From Myxococcales bacterium (GTDB taxonomy: Bacteria > Myxococcota_A > Polyangia > Polyangiales > Polyangiaceae), in the NCBI GenBank assembly GCA_003153495.1, contig PLYU01000333.1:1-41141 (forward strand): a stretch of 41,141 nt of DNA, read 5' to 3'. The notes beneath the pieces are model-generated. The model made no database searches, was not told the DNA's origin, and worked only from the letters and a program-made list of their open reading frames with translations. Of the stretch, positions 9,124 to 16,245 are shown in pieces. The translations under genes and the position numbers were made by a program. Positions within the stretch are counted from its first letter, which is position 1. Each line of letters starts with the position of its first letter.

Positions 9124-9633
9124 GTGTCTCCCCGCCAGCGCTTCTACCTCATCGGCCAGTCGTGCGTGGGCGCGGCCATCGCCAACGCGGTCATCAACGG
9201 CGCGATCGGCTGGGGCATCACGCGGGGGGGCCCCCTGTTTCCCATGTGGCGATTGCCGGGCGTGGCCGTCGACCTCGTCGCGACGGCCTTCGGCGTCACC
9301 TTCGGGACCTGCGTGTGCATGGCGATCCAGGTCCCCTGGGACCTGGGTCGCGGCAAGATCACGCCGGTGTCGGTCTCGCCGGGGCTCGCGGCCGTGCTCG
9401 CGCGCTTCCCGCGCGGCGTCCTCTATCGGGCCCTCGGGCTCGGCGCGCTGTCCGTCGCCGTCTTCGCCCTGCCGGTGGTGGCGGCGCTCGCCGCGCTCGG
9501 CTGGGGCGCGATGGAGCGCGAGCCGTACATCGTGCTCAAGGCGGCCCTGTCGGCGTTCCAGGGGGCAATCGTGACGCCGTTCCTCGTGCTGGCGGCGCTG
9601 GGGGACGTCGCTCGTCGTGGCGCGCCTGGCTGA
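9124..9633 (+). CDS. Hypothetical multipass membrane protein
   Basis: I do not recognise a family in this 169-residue protein. It has about four hydrophobic stretches: near 8-32 ('LIGQSCVGAAIANAVINGAIGWG'), 46-70 ('VAVDLVATAFGVTFGTCVCMAI'), 100-127 ('ALGLGALSVAVFALPVVAALAAL') and 135-162. Short loops with few charges lie between them. It should therefore sit in the inner membrane. It starts at a GTG with no good ribosome-binding site, just downstream of a perfect 14-bp palindrome. The downstream GlsB-like gene is on the same strand 53 bases later and may be co-transcribed. Confidence 0.7.
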   Translation: MSPRQRFYLIGQSCVGAAIANAVINGAIGWGITRGGPLFPMWRLPGVAVDLVATAFGVTFGTCVCMAIQVPWDLGRGKITPVSVSPGLAAVLARFPRGVLYRALGLGALSVAVFALPVVAALAALGWGAMEREPYIVLKAALSAFQGAIVTPFLVLAALGDVARRGAPG

Positions 9634-9686
9634 CGAGCCAACGGAGTCAGCCGTGGCGTGGAACGGGCGTTGCTTCACTCGTCGCC

Positions 9687-9971
9687 ATGACCGTCCTCGA
9701 GTTCGTCGTCTATCTCGTCATTGCCGGCGTCTGCGGCGCGATCGCTCGAGCTGTCGGGGGTGGAACGCCCGGCGGCTTCGTTGTGTCCATTCTGGTCGGT
9801 TTCCTCGGCGCTTTCATCGGCGTATGGATCGCCCGGATGATGCACCTGCCCGTCGTCGCCGTGGTGGCCATCGGGGGGCACCCCTTCCCGATCGTATGGT
9901 CGATTGCGGGCGGGCTGGTCCTCGTGGCCGTTGCCCACGCGCTCACCAGAGGGCCTCCGCTCCGGCATTGA
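9687..9971 (+). CDS. GlsB/YeaQ/YmgE-family small membrane protein
   Basis: This 94-residue protein has three hydrophobic helices with glycine-rich turns ('VIAGVCGAIARAVGGG', 'GGFVVSILVGFLGAFIGVWIA', 'VWSIAGGLVLVAVAHAL'). The pattern matches the transglycosylase-associated/GlsB family of short inner-membrane proteins, often stress-induced and of unknown biochemistry. Family members are usually 80-90 residues, so this one is complete. The ATG at 9687 is preferred because the frame upstream runs through the previous gene. Confidence 0.8.
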   Translation: MTVLEFVVYLVIAGVCGAIARAVGGGTPGGFVVSILVGFLGAFIGVWIARMMHLPVVAVVAIGGHPFPIVWSIAGGLVLVAVAHALTRGPPLRH

Positions 9972-10000
9972 GGCGGGAATTGCGACGAACGTCGCGCGCG

Positions 10001-10189
10001 TCACCCGAGGTCGAAGTCCTTGCACAGCTCGAGGTGCGCGCGCTCGAGCGCGTCCCTGCGCGGGGCGGCCGGGTAGCCCAGCGAGCAGCGCTCGCGGTCC
10101 GCGTCGAAGTGGGCGCAGTCGTCGCACGAGAAGCGGAACGCGAAGCGCGCGGCTTCGTCGAGGAGGCGGGAGTCGACGGGGGTTCGCAC
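10001..10189 (-). CDS. Small four-Cys protein, possible metal site
   Basis: This 62-residue protein starts at GTG 10189. It contains 'FSCDDCAHFD', then 'ERCSLGYP' and a final 'LCKDFDLG', giving a C-x2-C-x8-C-x~23-C pattern that could bind a metal ion or cluster. It has no signal peptide. I recall similar short proteins in myxobacterial genomes, but no function is known to me. It is divergent from the S74 lipoprotein gene 91 bases away. Longer open frames on both strands here are GC-driven shadows. Coding is supported by the Cys spacing and the clean frame. Confidence 0.65.
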   Translation of the reverse strand: MRTPVDSRLLDEAARFAFRFSCDDCAHFDADRERCSLGYPAAPRRDALERAHLELCKDFDLG

Positions 10190-10280
10190 GGGACGCGGCC
10201 TGGAGAATAGCGCCCGCGGGGCTCGACGAGGCCCGCGCCGCGGCCGACACTGAGGGAAGTCGAAACCCGAGGAGCCCCCC

Positions 10281-11252
10281 ATGGCGCAGAACCTTCGATC
10301 GCTATCTCGTTCTTCTCTCGCCTTCTTCGGCGCGGCGTCGACCCTTGCGGTGGCGTGCAGCCAGGGCCAGATCAGCCAGGTCGGCTCCGATGCGTCCTCC
10401 GGCAACGACGGTGCGGCGCAGGCCGACGCCGGCCTGCCGCAGGACGGCGCCGCCGCCTGCAGAGCGGACGCCGATTGCCCGAGCGGAGACGTGTGCGGCT
10501 TCCCCCCGGCGGGCGGCTGCTCGGCGGCCGGCACCTGCTTCCCCGCGCCGGGCGCCGTGTGCCAGGCGTACTCGCCCGGATGCGCCTGCGACGGGACCGA
10601 CATCAACGTCGCGTGCACGGGGCTGCCGGGCGGCTCCGTCTCCAGGCCGCTGCTGCACACCGGAGCCTGCGCGAGCGACGCGGGCCTCGACGCCATGGCG
10701 CCCATGCACTGGTACTCGACGTGCGGGGACCCGGTGTGCCACGTCTCGCCCGACGGGGGCTCCCCCGACGCGGGCCTCACGGATGACGCGGGCGCCCCCT
10801 GCCCGCCCGTCGGGTCCCTCTGCGCGAGCCGCGGACAGACGTGCGGTACCCGCGATCCCAACGTGAACTGCGGGGCGACCGAGGTCTGCAGCGACCACGA
10901 CCCGAAGCTCGGCTTCGGCGGTTGCCCGATCTCGACCCGGAGGCTCAAGAACGGCATCGAGTACATCGACGGCGCGGAGCTCGAGCAGCTGCACGACGAG
11001 GCCCTGCGGATACGGCTCGCGACGTACAGCTACAAGCCGGAGGTCGGCGACGAGAACCCGAAGCACCTCGGCTTCGTCATCGAGGACGACCCGCAGAGCC
11101 CCGCGGTCGACCGCGTGCGCAGCCGCGTCGACATGTACGGCTACGTGAGCATGGTCGTCGCCGCCATGCAGGTGCAGGAGAAAGAGATCGCCGAGCTGCG
11201 TGGCGAGCTCGCCGCCGCCCGTCGCGGCGTCTGCGCCGGGCCCCGGAAGTGA
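10281..11252 (+). CDS. Lipoprotein with Cys-rich N-domain and C-terminal S74-type intramolecular chaperone
   Basis: This 323-residue protein starts at ATG 10281 after GAGGAG. A signal peptide ends '..STLAVAC-SQG', with the lipid-accepting Cys at 26. A Cys-rich domain follows (about 60-215, some 16 cysteines). From about 218 comes 'STRRLKNGIEYI..LEQL', then 'ATYSYKP..HLGFVIEDDP' and a C-terminal helix 'QVQEKEIAELRGELAAAR'. This order matches the peptidase S74/endosialidase chaperone fold. In characterised members a Ser and a Lys five residues later catalyse self-cleavage after trimerisation; Ser218 and Lys223 fit exactly. The product could release or trimerise its surface domain. The assignment rests on motif pattern, not a database search. 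Confidence 0.75.
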   Translation: MAQNLRSLSRSSLAFFGAASTLAVACSQGQISQVGSDASSGNDGAAQADAGLPQDGAAACRADADCPSGDVCGFPPAGGCSAAGTCFPAPGAVCQAYSPGCACDGTDINVACTGLPGGSVSRPLLHTGACASDAGLDAMAPMHWYSTCGDPVCHVSPDGGSPDAGLTDDAGAPCPPVGSLCASRGQTCGTRDPNVNCGATEVCSDHDPKLGFGGCPISTRRLKNGIEYIDGAELEQLHDEALRIRLATYSYKPEVGDENPKHLGFVIEDDPQSPAVDRVRSRVDMYGYVSMVVAAMQVQEKEIAELRGELAAARRGVCAGPRK

Positions 11253-11377
11253 GCTGGACGCTGGCGACCGGGAAGCTCGAACCTCGCGGTCTCGGTTCCC
11301 GTTAAGATCTACTTGTCGCTCGGCTTCCGCTCGGACGTCGCCTCGACTCGGCCACGCCTCTCGGGTAGCCGTGGAGC

Positions 11378-11857
11378 ATGCTCCAAGCCTTCGATGTCTC
11401 CGCCGCCGTGTTCGTGCGCGGGCTCACCAACCTGAAGACGCTCCTCACGAAAGGCGAAGCGCACGGCACGAAGGTCTCGGCGTCCCTCGTCGAGGGTATG
11501 CAAGACTTGGCGGCGCAGGTCCACTGGGCGAGCGAGGGCTCGAAGCTCGCGCTCAATCGCGTGCTCGGCGTCTCGCAGGCACCGGCGGCCGCCGCGAGCG
11601 CGACGACCTTCGCCGATCTCCACGTGAGCATCGACAGCGCGATCGCGTATCTCGAAGCCATCGACCCCGCGGCCCTCGAAGCCGGCCTCGACCGTGCGAT
11701 CGAGCTTCCAGTGCGCGGTCGCACGAAGACCTTTCGCGGCGATCGCTTCTTGATCGAGTTCGCGCTCCCGAACTTCTTCTTTCACCTGACGATCGCGTAC
11801 GCGATCCTCCGCAACGAAGGCGTGCCGCTGGAGAAGGTCGACTTCATGGGGCAATAG
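11378..11857 (+). CDS. DUF1993 family protein
   Basis: This 159-residue cytoplasmic protein begins 'AFDVSAAVFVRGLTNLKTLL' and contains 'LVEGMQDLAAQVHWASEGSK'. It ends with 'FALPNFFFHLTIAYAILR' and 'VPLEKVDFMG'. All of these are hallmarks of the DUF1993 family, which has a DinB-like four-helix build. The length is typical. No enzymatic role is established. GGAG sits very close to the ATG, but the conserved N-terminus supports this start. Confidence 0.88.
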   Translation: MLQAFDVSAAVFVRGLTNLKTLLTKGEAHGTKVSASLVEGMQDLAAQVHWASEGSKLALNRVLGVSQAPAAAASATTFADLHVSIDSAIAYLEAIDPAALEAGLDRAIELPVRGRTKTFRGDRFLIEFALPNFFFHLTIAYAILRNEGVPLEKVDFMGQ

Positions 11858-12171
11858 CGCTTCGCCGAGGTAGTGCGGAGCGAGACCCTTCGGGCGCGGA
11901 CGGCCCCGCGGTGAACCGGCAAAGCGTCACCTTCAGACCGTGGCGGGGCCGCAAGTGCCTCAGATGCATCTCGGGGGCTGGGCGTCGTCATGGGAGCCGT
12001 TCCATCGCCAGAAGGTGACGCCCGTGGTGACGCCGCGCAAGGAGGACCTGCCCGAACGTCGCCGGATAGCCCTTGAAAGGGTGTCAAAAGAAGGTGTCTA
12101 GATAGCCAAGTACGGGCGCCGTGGCTCGACGCGTGCCTGCTCCGACCGCTTGCGCGGCTGTCCTGCCCCCC
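11858..12171. other. Gene-free gap with MITE-end-like sequence
   Basis: No frame here looks coding. The only visible structures are a short direct repeat (GGTGTC at 12080 and 12093) and, at 12101-12116, GATAGCCAAGTACGGG. The latter resembles the terminal repeat of the 120-bp elements further on, with one extra base. The stretch opens the eroded region that includes the IS110 remnant. Confidence 0.4.
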
Positions 12172-12750
12172 CTACGGCGTCAGCCCCGGCGCAAAGCACG
12201 CGAGGTACACGGGGCCCTCGCCGGTCAGACCGGTGAAGCCGATCCTCGCCGCCTCGCACGGCCCGCCTACAAGAGGACCGCCGTCGGGATCGCTGCCGTC
12301 GACCTCCGCGGCGTAACACCACGAGGATGACGACTCGTCCAGCGGCGGGCACATCGCGCCCCGCGGCAGCGCGTGGATTGTGCAGAGGCACTGGTACCCC
12401 GCCAGTCCGTCTCCGATGCTCTGCACGGCGATCGACGGCACGAAGGGCTCGAGGCCCGGCTCGCCGCACTGGCGGCACGTGGCGATGTCCTGGGCGCCTC
12501 CCGTGCCGTCGGGGAAGCGCGCCGTGACCACGAAGCAGTTCGGAAGCCCGTCACCTCCGGTGGGCAAGGGCTCGGGCAGACACTGGATGGTCAAGGTGCC
12601 CGGGGGCGCGTGCTCCGGGTAGGAGGCTCGGAAAAGAGGCGCGAGCGACCCGGTCGAGCCGTCGTCCGTCGCGGTGGTCGATACGACGATCGCGCGTCCA
12701 CCGCAAGCCGTCAGAACGAGTAGCAGCGCGAGTCTCGCGGCGATGGGCAT
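12172..12750 (-). CDS. Hypothetical Cys-containing lipoprotein
   Basis: This 192-residue protein has a compact lipoprotein signal (MPIAARLALLLVLTAC-GGR) followed by a globular domain I do not recognise. It contains about a dozen cysteines, including 'CRQCGE', 'YQCLCTIHALPRGAMC' and a C-terminal 'CFAPG'. It should be exported and disulfide-bonded. Three nested ATGs (12774, 12759, 12750) could start it. The last gives the most typical signal peptide and is the only one with even a weak GGA upstream. The frame is open further, into an IS110 transposase remnant, which is an accidental in-frame join and not part of this protein. Confidence 0.7.
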   Translation of the reverse strand: MPIAARLALLLVLTACGGRAIVVSTTATDDGSTGSLAPLFRASYPEHAPPGTLTIQCLPEPLPTGGDGLPNCFVVTARFPDGTGGAQDIATCRQCGEPGLEPFVPSIAVQSIGDGLAGYQCLCTIHALPRGAMCPPLDESSSSWCYAAEVDGSDPDGGPLVGGPCEAARIGFTGLTGEGPVYLACFAPGLTP

Positions 12751-12894
12751 GGGAGGCATCCACGCAAGGGCCATACCGCCACGAAACGGTTGATGTTCCG
12801 CCGATCGGACGAGCAAAGACACACCATCGGTGGCTGCCCACGCCAACGCGGTAGGCATCGGCAAGTCGCGCCGCTCACCGGCCGCGGACGACCT

Positions 12895-13131
12895 GAGAGT
12901 CAGCGGCACAATCCCGCGCACGGTCGTGATGTAGTGCGAGTGCGTTTCGACGAGCGCACGGCGAACACCCAGCTCGAGCCGCAATCGTTGCCGCGCCGGA
13001 GACAGCACGTGGGCGAGCGGGATGTGGCCCCGCTCGACTGCCAGCGCGAGCACCTCGGCGTCGACGCGGTCGGTCTTCTTGCCATGATGGCGGCGCGCTC
13101 TTCGGGCCGAGAGTATCTTCGGGCGTCCCAA
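12895..13131 (-). pseudogene. IS110-family transposase remnant
   Basis: The minus-strand frame reads 'KILSARRARRHHGKKTDRVD' followed by 'AEVLALAVERGHIPLAHV'. It then runs 'ARQRLRLELGVRRALVETHS' and 'HYITTVRGIV'. This is the segment of IS110 transposases (DEDD group) around the K-TDRxDA motif and the Arg-rich helix that follows. Only about 78 residues of an expected 340-400 remain. Nothing of the Ser-containing C-terminal domain is visible, and the frame runs on into a lipoprotein gene. A shifted frame just upstream (about 13170-13240) reads 'ADGRVVQRRTVP', compatible with the transposase N-terminus, so the copy may also carry a frameshift. I see no intact ends. Confidence 0.75.
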
Positions 13132-13303
13132 GATCCGGCACCGTGCGCCGCTGTACGACCCGACCGTCTGCGACCTCGCGGCGGCGGCGGGGCGTCCGAC
13201 GGTCGAGGCGCACGTGAAGGCTCCAACTCGCGCTCGTGCGGCGCGTCGACGTCGCTGCGGGCACCGCAGCTCGGACAGAGGACGCTCGACGAGAGGCGTG
13301 GTG

Positions 13304-13420
13304 ACAGGGCTGACCGACGGCCGTGCACATGGTCACCGGCTCGGTGCTCTTCGAGCCGCTGCTGGTGCTGGGCGGACACCCGCACAACGCCAGCGCGGCC
13401 GAGATCAGGAGATCGCGCAT
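13304..13420 (-). pseudogene. Truncated lipoprotein N-terminus next to the IS110 remnant
   Basis: The frame from ATG 13420 begins with a clear lipoprotein signal, 'MRDLLISAALALCGC', then 'STSSGSKSTEPVTMCTAVGQ' and a Cys. After that point (about 13304) the protein turns into Arg/Ser-rich noise that reads through the transposase remnant. The start lies 13 bases after the cupin stop on the same strand, so the two were probably one operon. From memory, short myxobacterial lipoproteins carry a similar C-T-x-x-G-x-x-C motif followed by a further Cys-rich tail. That tail is missing here, suggesting the gene was cut by the insertion. Confidence 0.5.
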
Positions 13421-13433
13421 CGGGGGAACGACT

Positions 13434-13982
13434 CTAACGCTTCAGCGGCCGCTCGATCAGCACGGCCAAGAGCAGCGCCGGACCCCCGTGCGCTTGCCAG
13501 GCGTGGTTCGTGCCGCGCTGGACCACAACCTGACCCGGCTTCAGGCGTGTCTCGCTGCCTTCCAGGATCAGCGACACGTCGCCCTGAAGCAGGCAGATGA
13601 TGTCGATGGTGTGGGTCTCGTGCATCGCCGGGTGCCGTGTCTGATCGATCATGTGTCGATCGCCGTCGGCGCCGGCAAAGGCTGCTCGCATGGCTATGTC
13701 CAGGTTCGCCTTGGGCACGCCCTCGGGAAGAGGCGACACCACGAACCACCGCACTTGCACGTTGCCTGGACGCGGCCCGAGCACAGGGCGCTTGGTCCCG
13801 AGATCCTTGTGCTCGCGCGGATCGAGCAGGCCCGAGGCGGCTTCCTCCCAGATTTCAAAGAGACCGCCGAGGTTCGTATCTCCAAGCGTGGAGGACGGGC
13901 CGCCGTCGAGGATGACGACCGACTGCCCGTTCGCGTCGTCGCCCGTGATGACCCGCCGCATCGCTTCCTGAAACGAGGACAT
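13434..13982 (-). CDS. Cupin-domain protein
   Basis: This 182-residue cytoplasmic protein has a cupin beta-barrel in its C-terminal half. Motif 1 is 'HETHTIDIICLLQG', with the two His of HxxH-type metal binding. Motif 2 is 'LKPGQVVVQRGTNHAWQAHG', with the third His. The N-terminal half contains 'RRVITGDDANGQSVVILDG', a common opening in a group of small cupins encoded with oxidoreductases or regulators. A single mononuclear metal site is likely, but reaction and substrate cannot be assigned. It sits between broken genes: a CoA-binding fragment lies divergently 38 bases upstream, and the truncated lipoprotein follows it. Confidence 0.85.
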   Translation of the reverse strand: MSSFQEAMRRVITGDDANGQSVVILDGGPSSTLGDTNLGGLFEIWEEAASGLLDPREHKDLGTKRPVLGPRPGNVQVRWFVVSPLPEGVPKANLDIAMRAAFAGADGDRHMIDQTRHPAMHETHTIDIICLLQGDVSLILEGSETRLKPGQVVVQRGTNHAWQAHGGPALLLAVLIERPLKR

Positions 13983-14020
13983 GACCTTGCTCCCTCAGCT
14001 CGAGATACTGGCCTACTACC

Positions 14021-14239
14021 ATGCGTTCGACGCGGCCGTCCCGGGTCGACGTGTTCCGGCGCTCTCGGGACGTGCCCGGACACCTGGACGACATCCTGGC
14101 CAAGCAGCCGCGTGCGGTGTGGCTGCAGCTCGGCATCCGCAACGATGGCGTCGCCGCGCGGCTGACCGCCGAGGGGATCGACGTGGTGCAGGACCGGTGC
14201 CTGCTCGTGGAGCACCCACGCCGGTTGGCGCAACCCTGA
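14021..14239 (+). pseudogene. C-terminal half of a YccU-like CoA-binding protein
   Basis: The 72-codon frame reads 'RVDVFRRSRDVPGHLDDIL' and then 'AVWLQLGIRND', 'AEGIDVVQDRCLLVEHPRRL'. These are the second half of the CoA-binding (Rossmann-like) domain of YccU-type proteins, which are normally about 135-150 residues. The nucleotide-binding N-terminal half is absent; upstream sequence runs at once into the divergent cupin gene. The expected C-terminus is complete. A gene deletion that removed the promoter and first half is the simplest explanation. Confidence 0.75.
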
Positions 14240-14253
14240 GCCCCGCCGCGATC

Positions 14254-14853
14254 TTGCGTCCCGGCGAATTGGGGCCGCTGGCACTCTCCGACGCCGCCTC
14301 CACCCCCGACGCGGAAGGCAGCGACGCGTCGACCTTCGCGTGCTTGAGTCCGCAAGACTGCACAGTCCACACCCCAGCCGGACCGGCGGTGTTCTGTTGC
14401 ATCGACAAGACCTGTATCTACGGCCAGGCCGCCTTGAGTGTGCCCTGCTCCGACGCCGAGGTACAAACCATCCAGGCGTCGAACTACGACCAGTCGTGCG
14501 CCACGGACTCCGACTGCGTTGCAGTAGGCGAGGGCAACTTCTGCCTCGCGGGTGCGGGTAACTGCCCGTCCGCGGCGATCAACAAGAGCGCATACGCCGC
14601 GTACCAGGCGGACGTTGCCAGAACGCAGGCGGCCGTGTGCACCGCGATCTCGAGCTGTGTCGCGTCCTCCGGTCCATGCTGCCGCCACGGCACCTGCCAG
14701 ATGAACCTGGCCTGCTTCTCCCCCGCCGACACGCTGCCCGCCTGCGCCGACGCGGGAGGTGTCTGCAGCGCGTTCGTCATCCAGTGCGGCGACAAGGGCA
14801 CGGGGCCCGCGGACTCCTGCGCCTACTCCGACGAGATGTGCTGCCTCAATTGA
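14254..14853 (+). pseudogene. Secreted Cys-rich protein lacking its signal peptide
   Basis: The frame ends at 14853 and encodes about 200 residues. It starts with a typical lipoprotein-type linker ('LSDAASTPDAEGSDAST'), then a Cys-rich body with 'CLSPQDCTVH', 'FCCIDKTC', 'SCATDSDCVAVGEGNFC', 'GPCCRHGTCQMN' and 'YSDEMCCLN'. Proteins of this build are exported, yet no signal peptide or lipobox exists in frame. The frame continues upstream only by overlapping the CoA-binding fragment, which is the real coding frame there. The only candidate starts are poor (TTG 14254). I read it as a gene whose 5' end was lost at the junction near 14240; it may be unexpressed. Confidence 0.6.
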
Positions 14854-15129
14854 CCCGAGCGGACGCGGCACGAGCCTGCCGGGTCGTAGCACCGAGGAGA
14901 CGGACGGGGAGCGGATGACCGTTGCGATCCGGCAGTGGTCCTGCAGCGCTGAGCTGACGCGCGTCTTGCCGAGGGCCTCGTCTGGGAGCAAGTCGAATAG
15001 GTCGCAAGCTGCGACACAATTCCCGACGGCAGACGCCTCTCCGCTGACGGAGCACGACAGGTCGGCGAACCGAGGGAAGGCGAACCGCCGTCGCGACGGA
15101 CGTGGTGAGGCGGTAGTCTCGCCCGCAAC

Positions 15130-16131
15130 ATGAACTCTCCCACGAATCTCGATCCCGCTCCGCTCATGCAGGCCCTCTCGGGTCTGCGCGTCAACGCCGC
15201 GCTCGTATCGGCCCTGGAGCTCCGCCTCTGCGGCCACCTTGCGCCGGGGCCCTGCACCACCAAGGAGCTCGGGGCGCGGGCCGGCGTCTCCGAGCGCGGC
15301 ACGCAGGCGCTGCTCGACGTGCTCGTGGCGCTCGGGGCGTGTGAGGTCGACGGTGGGGTCTACCGCAACGGCCCGATGGCCCACGCGTTTCTCGTGCCGG
15401 GGCGGCCGGGGTACCTCGGCGACGAGGAGGTGGCGATGTTCCGTGCGGCGTTCGCGTCGTGGGCGGAGCTCACGACCGTGGCGCGCAGCGGCAAGCCGGT
15501 GCACGAGAACGACTCGCCGCAGATGCTCGAGTTCTGGACGTCGCTGACGCCGGCTATCGGGCGTCGCCAGCGACCGCTGGCCGACGAGGCCGTCCGCTGG
15601 CTGGGCCTCGGGGAGGGTGCGCCGTCGCTGCTCGACGTGGGAGGCGGCGCCGCGCTCTACTCGCTCGCGCTGCTGCGCCTGAATGACAGAGCCCGTGCGA
15701 CGCAGCTCGACTGGCCACACGTCAACCGCATCGCGTCCGAGGAGGTGGCCAAGGCGGGTCTCTCGGCGAGGTTCCAGATGATCGACGGAGACTTCCGGAC
15801 GACGCCGCCCGGGGGGCCGTACGACGTGGTGGTCCTGTCGAACATCGTGCACCAGGAGTCGGAGGCCTCGGCGCATGACCTCATGAAGCGCTTGCACGAT
15901 GCGCTGCGTCCGGGCGGTCGCGTGCTCGTCTCCGAGTTCCTGGTCGACGACGGACGCACGGGCCCTGCCTTCCCGCTCATGTTCAACCTGAACATGCTCG
16001 TCAACACGAGCGGGGGACGCTCCTACGAGCGCGCGCACCTGGCGCGTCTGTACCGCGAGGCGGGCTTCGGGGACCCGACGTTCCAGAAGGTCGGGCCCGT
16101 CTCGACCCTGGCGGTGGCGGCGCGAGCGTAG
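15130..16131 (+). CDS. SAM-dependent O-methyltransferase-like protein
   Basis: This 333-residue enzyme has the two-domain build of plant-type/polyketide O-methyltransferases. An N-terminal winged-helix dimerisation domain comes first ('LMQALSGLRVNAALVSALEL', 'TTKELGARAGVSERGTQALL'). A Rossmann methyltransferase domain follows, with SAM motif I 'LLDVGGGAALYSLAL' near residue 162, 'FQMIDGDFRTTPPGGPYDVV' and the post-motif 'LRPGGRVLVSEFLVDDG'. The acceptor is unknown; relatives methylate carotenoids, bacteriochlorophyll precursors or polyketides. No biosynthetic cluster surrounds it. The 276-base gap upstream shows no gene that I can support. Confidence 0.88.
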   Translation: MNSPTNLDPAPLMQALSGLRVNAALVSALELRLCGHLAPGPCTTKELGARAGVSERGTQALLDVLVALGACEVDGGVYRNGPMAHAFLVPGRPGYLGDEEVAMFRAAFASWAELTTVARSGKPVHENDSPQMLEFWTSLTPAIGRRQRPLADEAVRWLGLGEGAPSLLDVGGGAALYSLALLRLNDRARATQLDWPHVNRIASEEVAKAGLSARFQMIDGDFRTTPPGGPYDVVVLSNIVHQESEASAHDLMKRLHDALRPGGRVLVSEFLVDDGRTGPAFPLMFNLNMLVNTSGGRSYERAHLARLYREAGFGDPTFQKVGPVSTLAVAARA

Positions 16132-16234
16132 TGTCCCGGATGGGCGCGCTCCGGACTCTTCTCTGGAGTTCCCGCCCCATGGTAGAGCGAGGTCGATGGA
16201 CGACGCCGTCGCTGCCCAGCGTCGGTGCCGCTTC

Positions 16235-16240
16235 GGAGGT
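16235..16240 (+). promoter_or_regulatory. Shine-Dalgarno selecting GTG 16246
   Basis: GGAGGT ends five bases before GTG 16246. It supports this start over the in-frame codon at 16225 and gives the protein a clean signal peptide. Confidence 0.75.
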
Positions 16241-16245
16241 GTTCG

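Noticed and set aside
14854-15129. A possible short gene in the gap before the methyltransferase
   Set aside because: Short frames exist on both strands, but none has a start with a ribosome-binding site, a signal peptide or a recognisable motif.
13855-16038. A 727-codon minus-strand frame across the methyltransferase and the headless secreted gene
   Set aside because: It has no family signature, composition typical of an antisense shadow, and overlaps a well-supported methyltransferase in the other direction.
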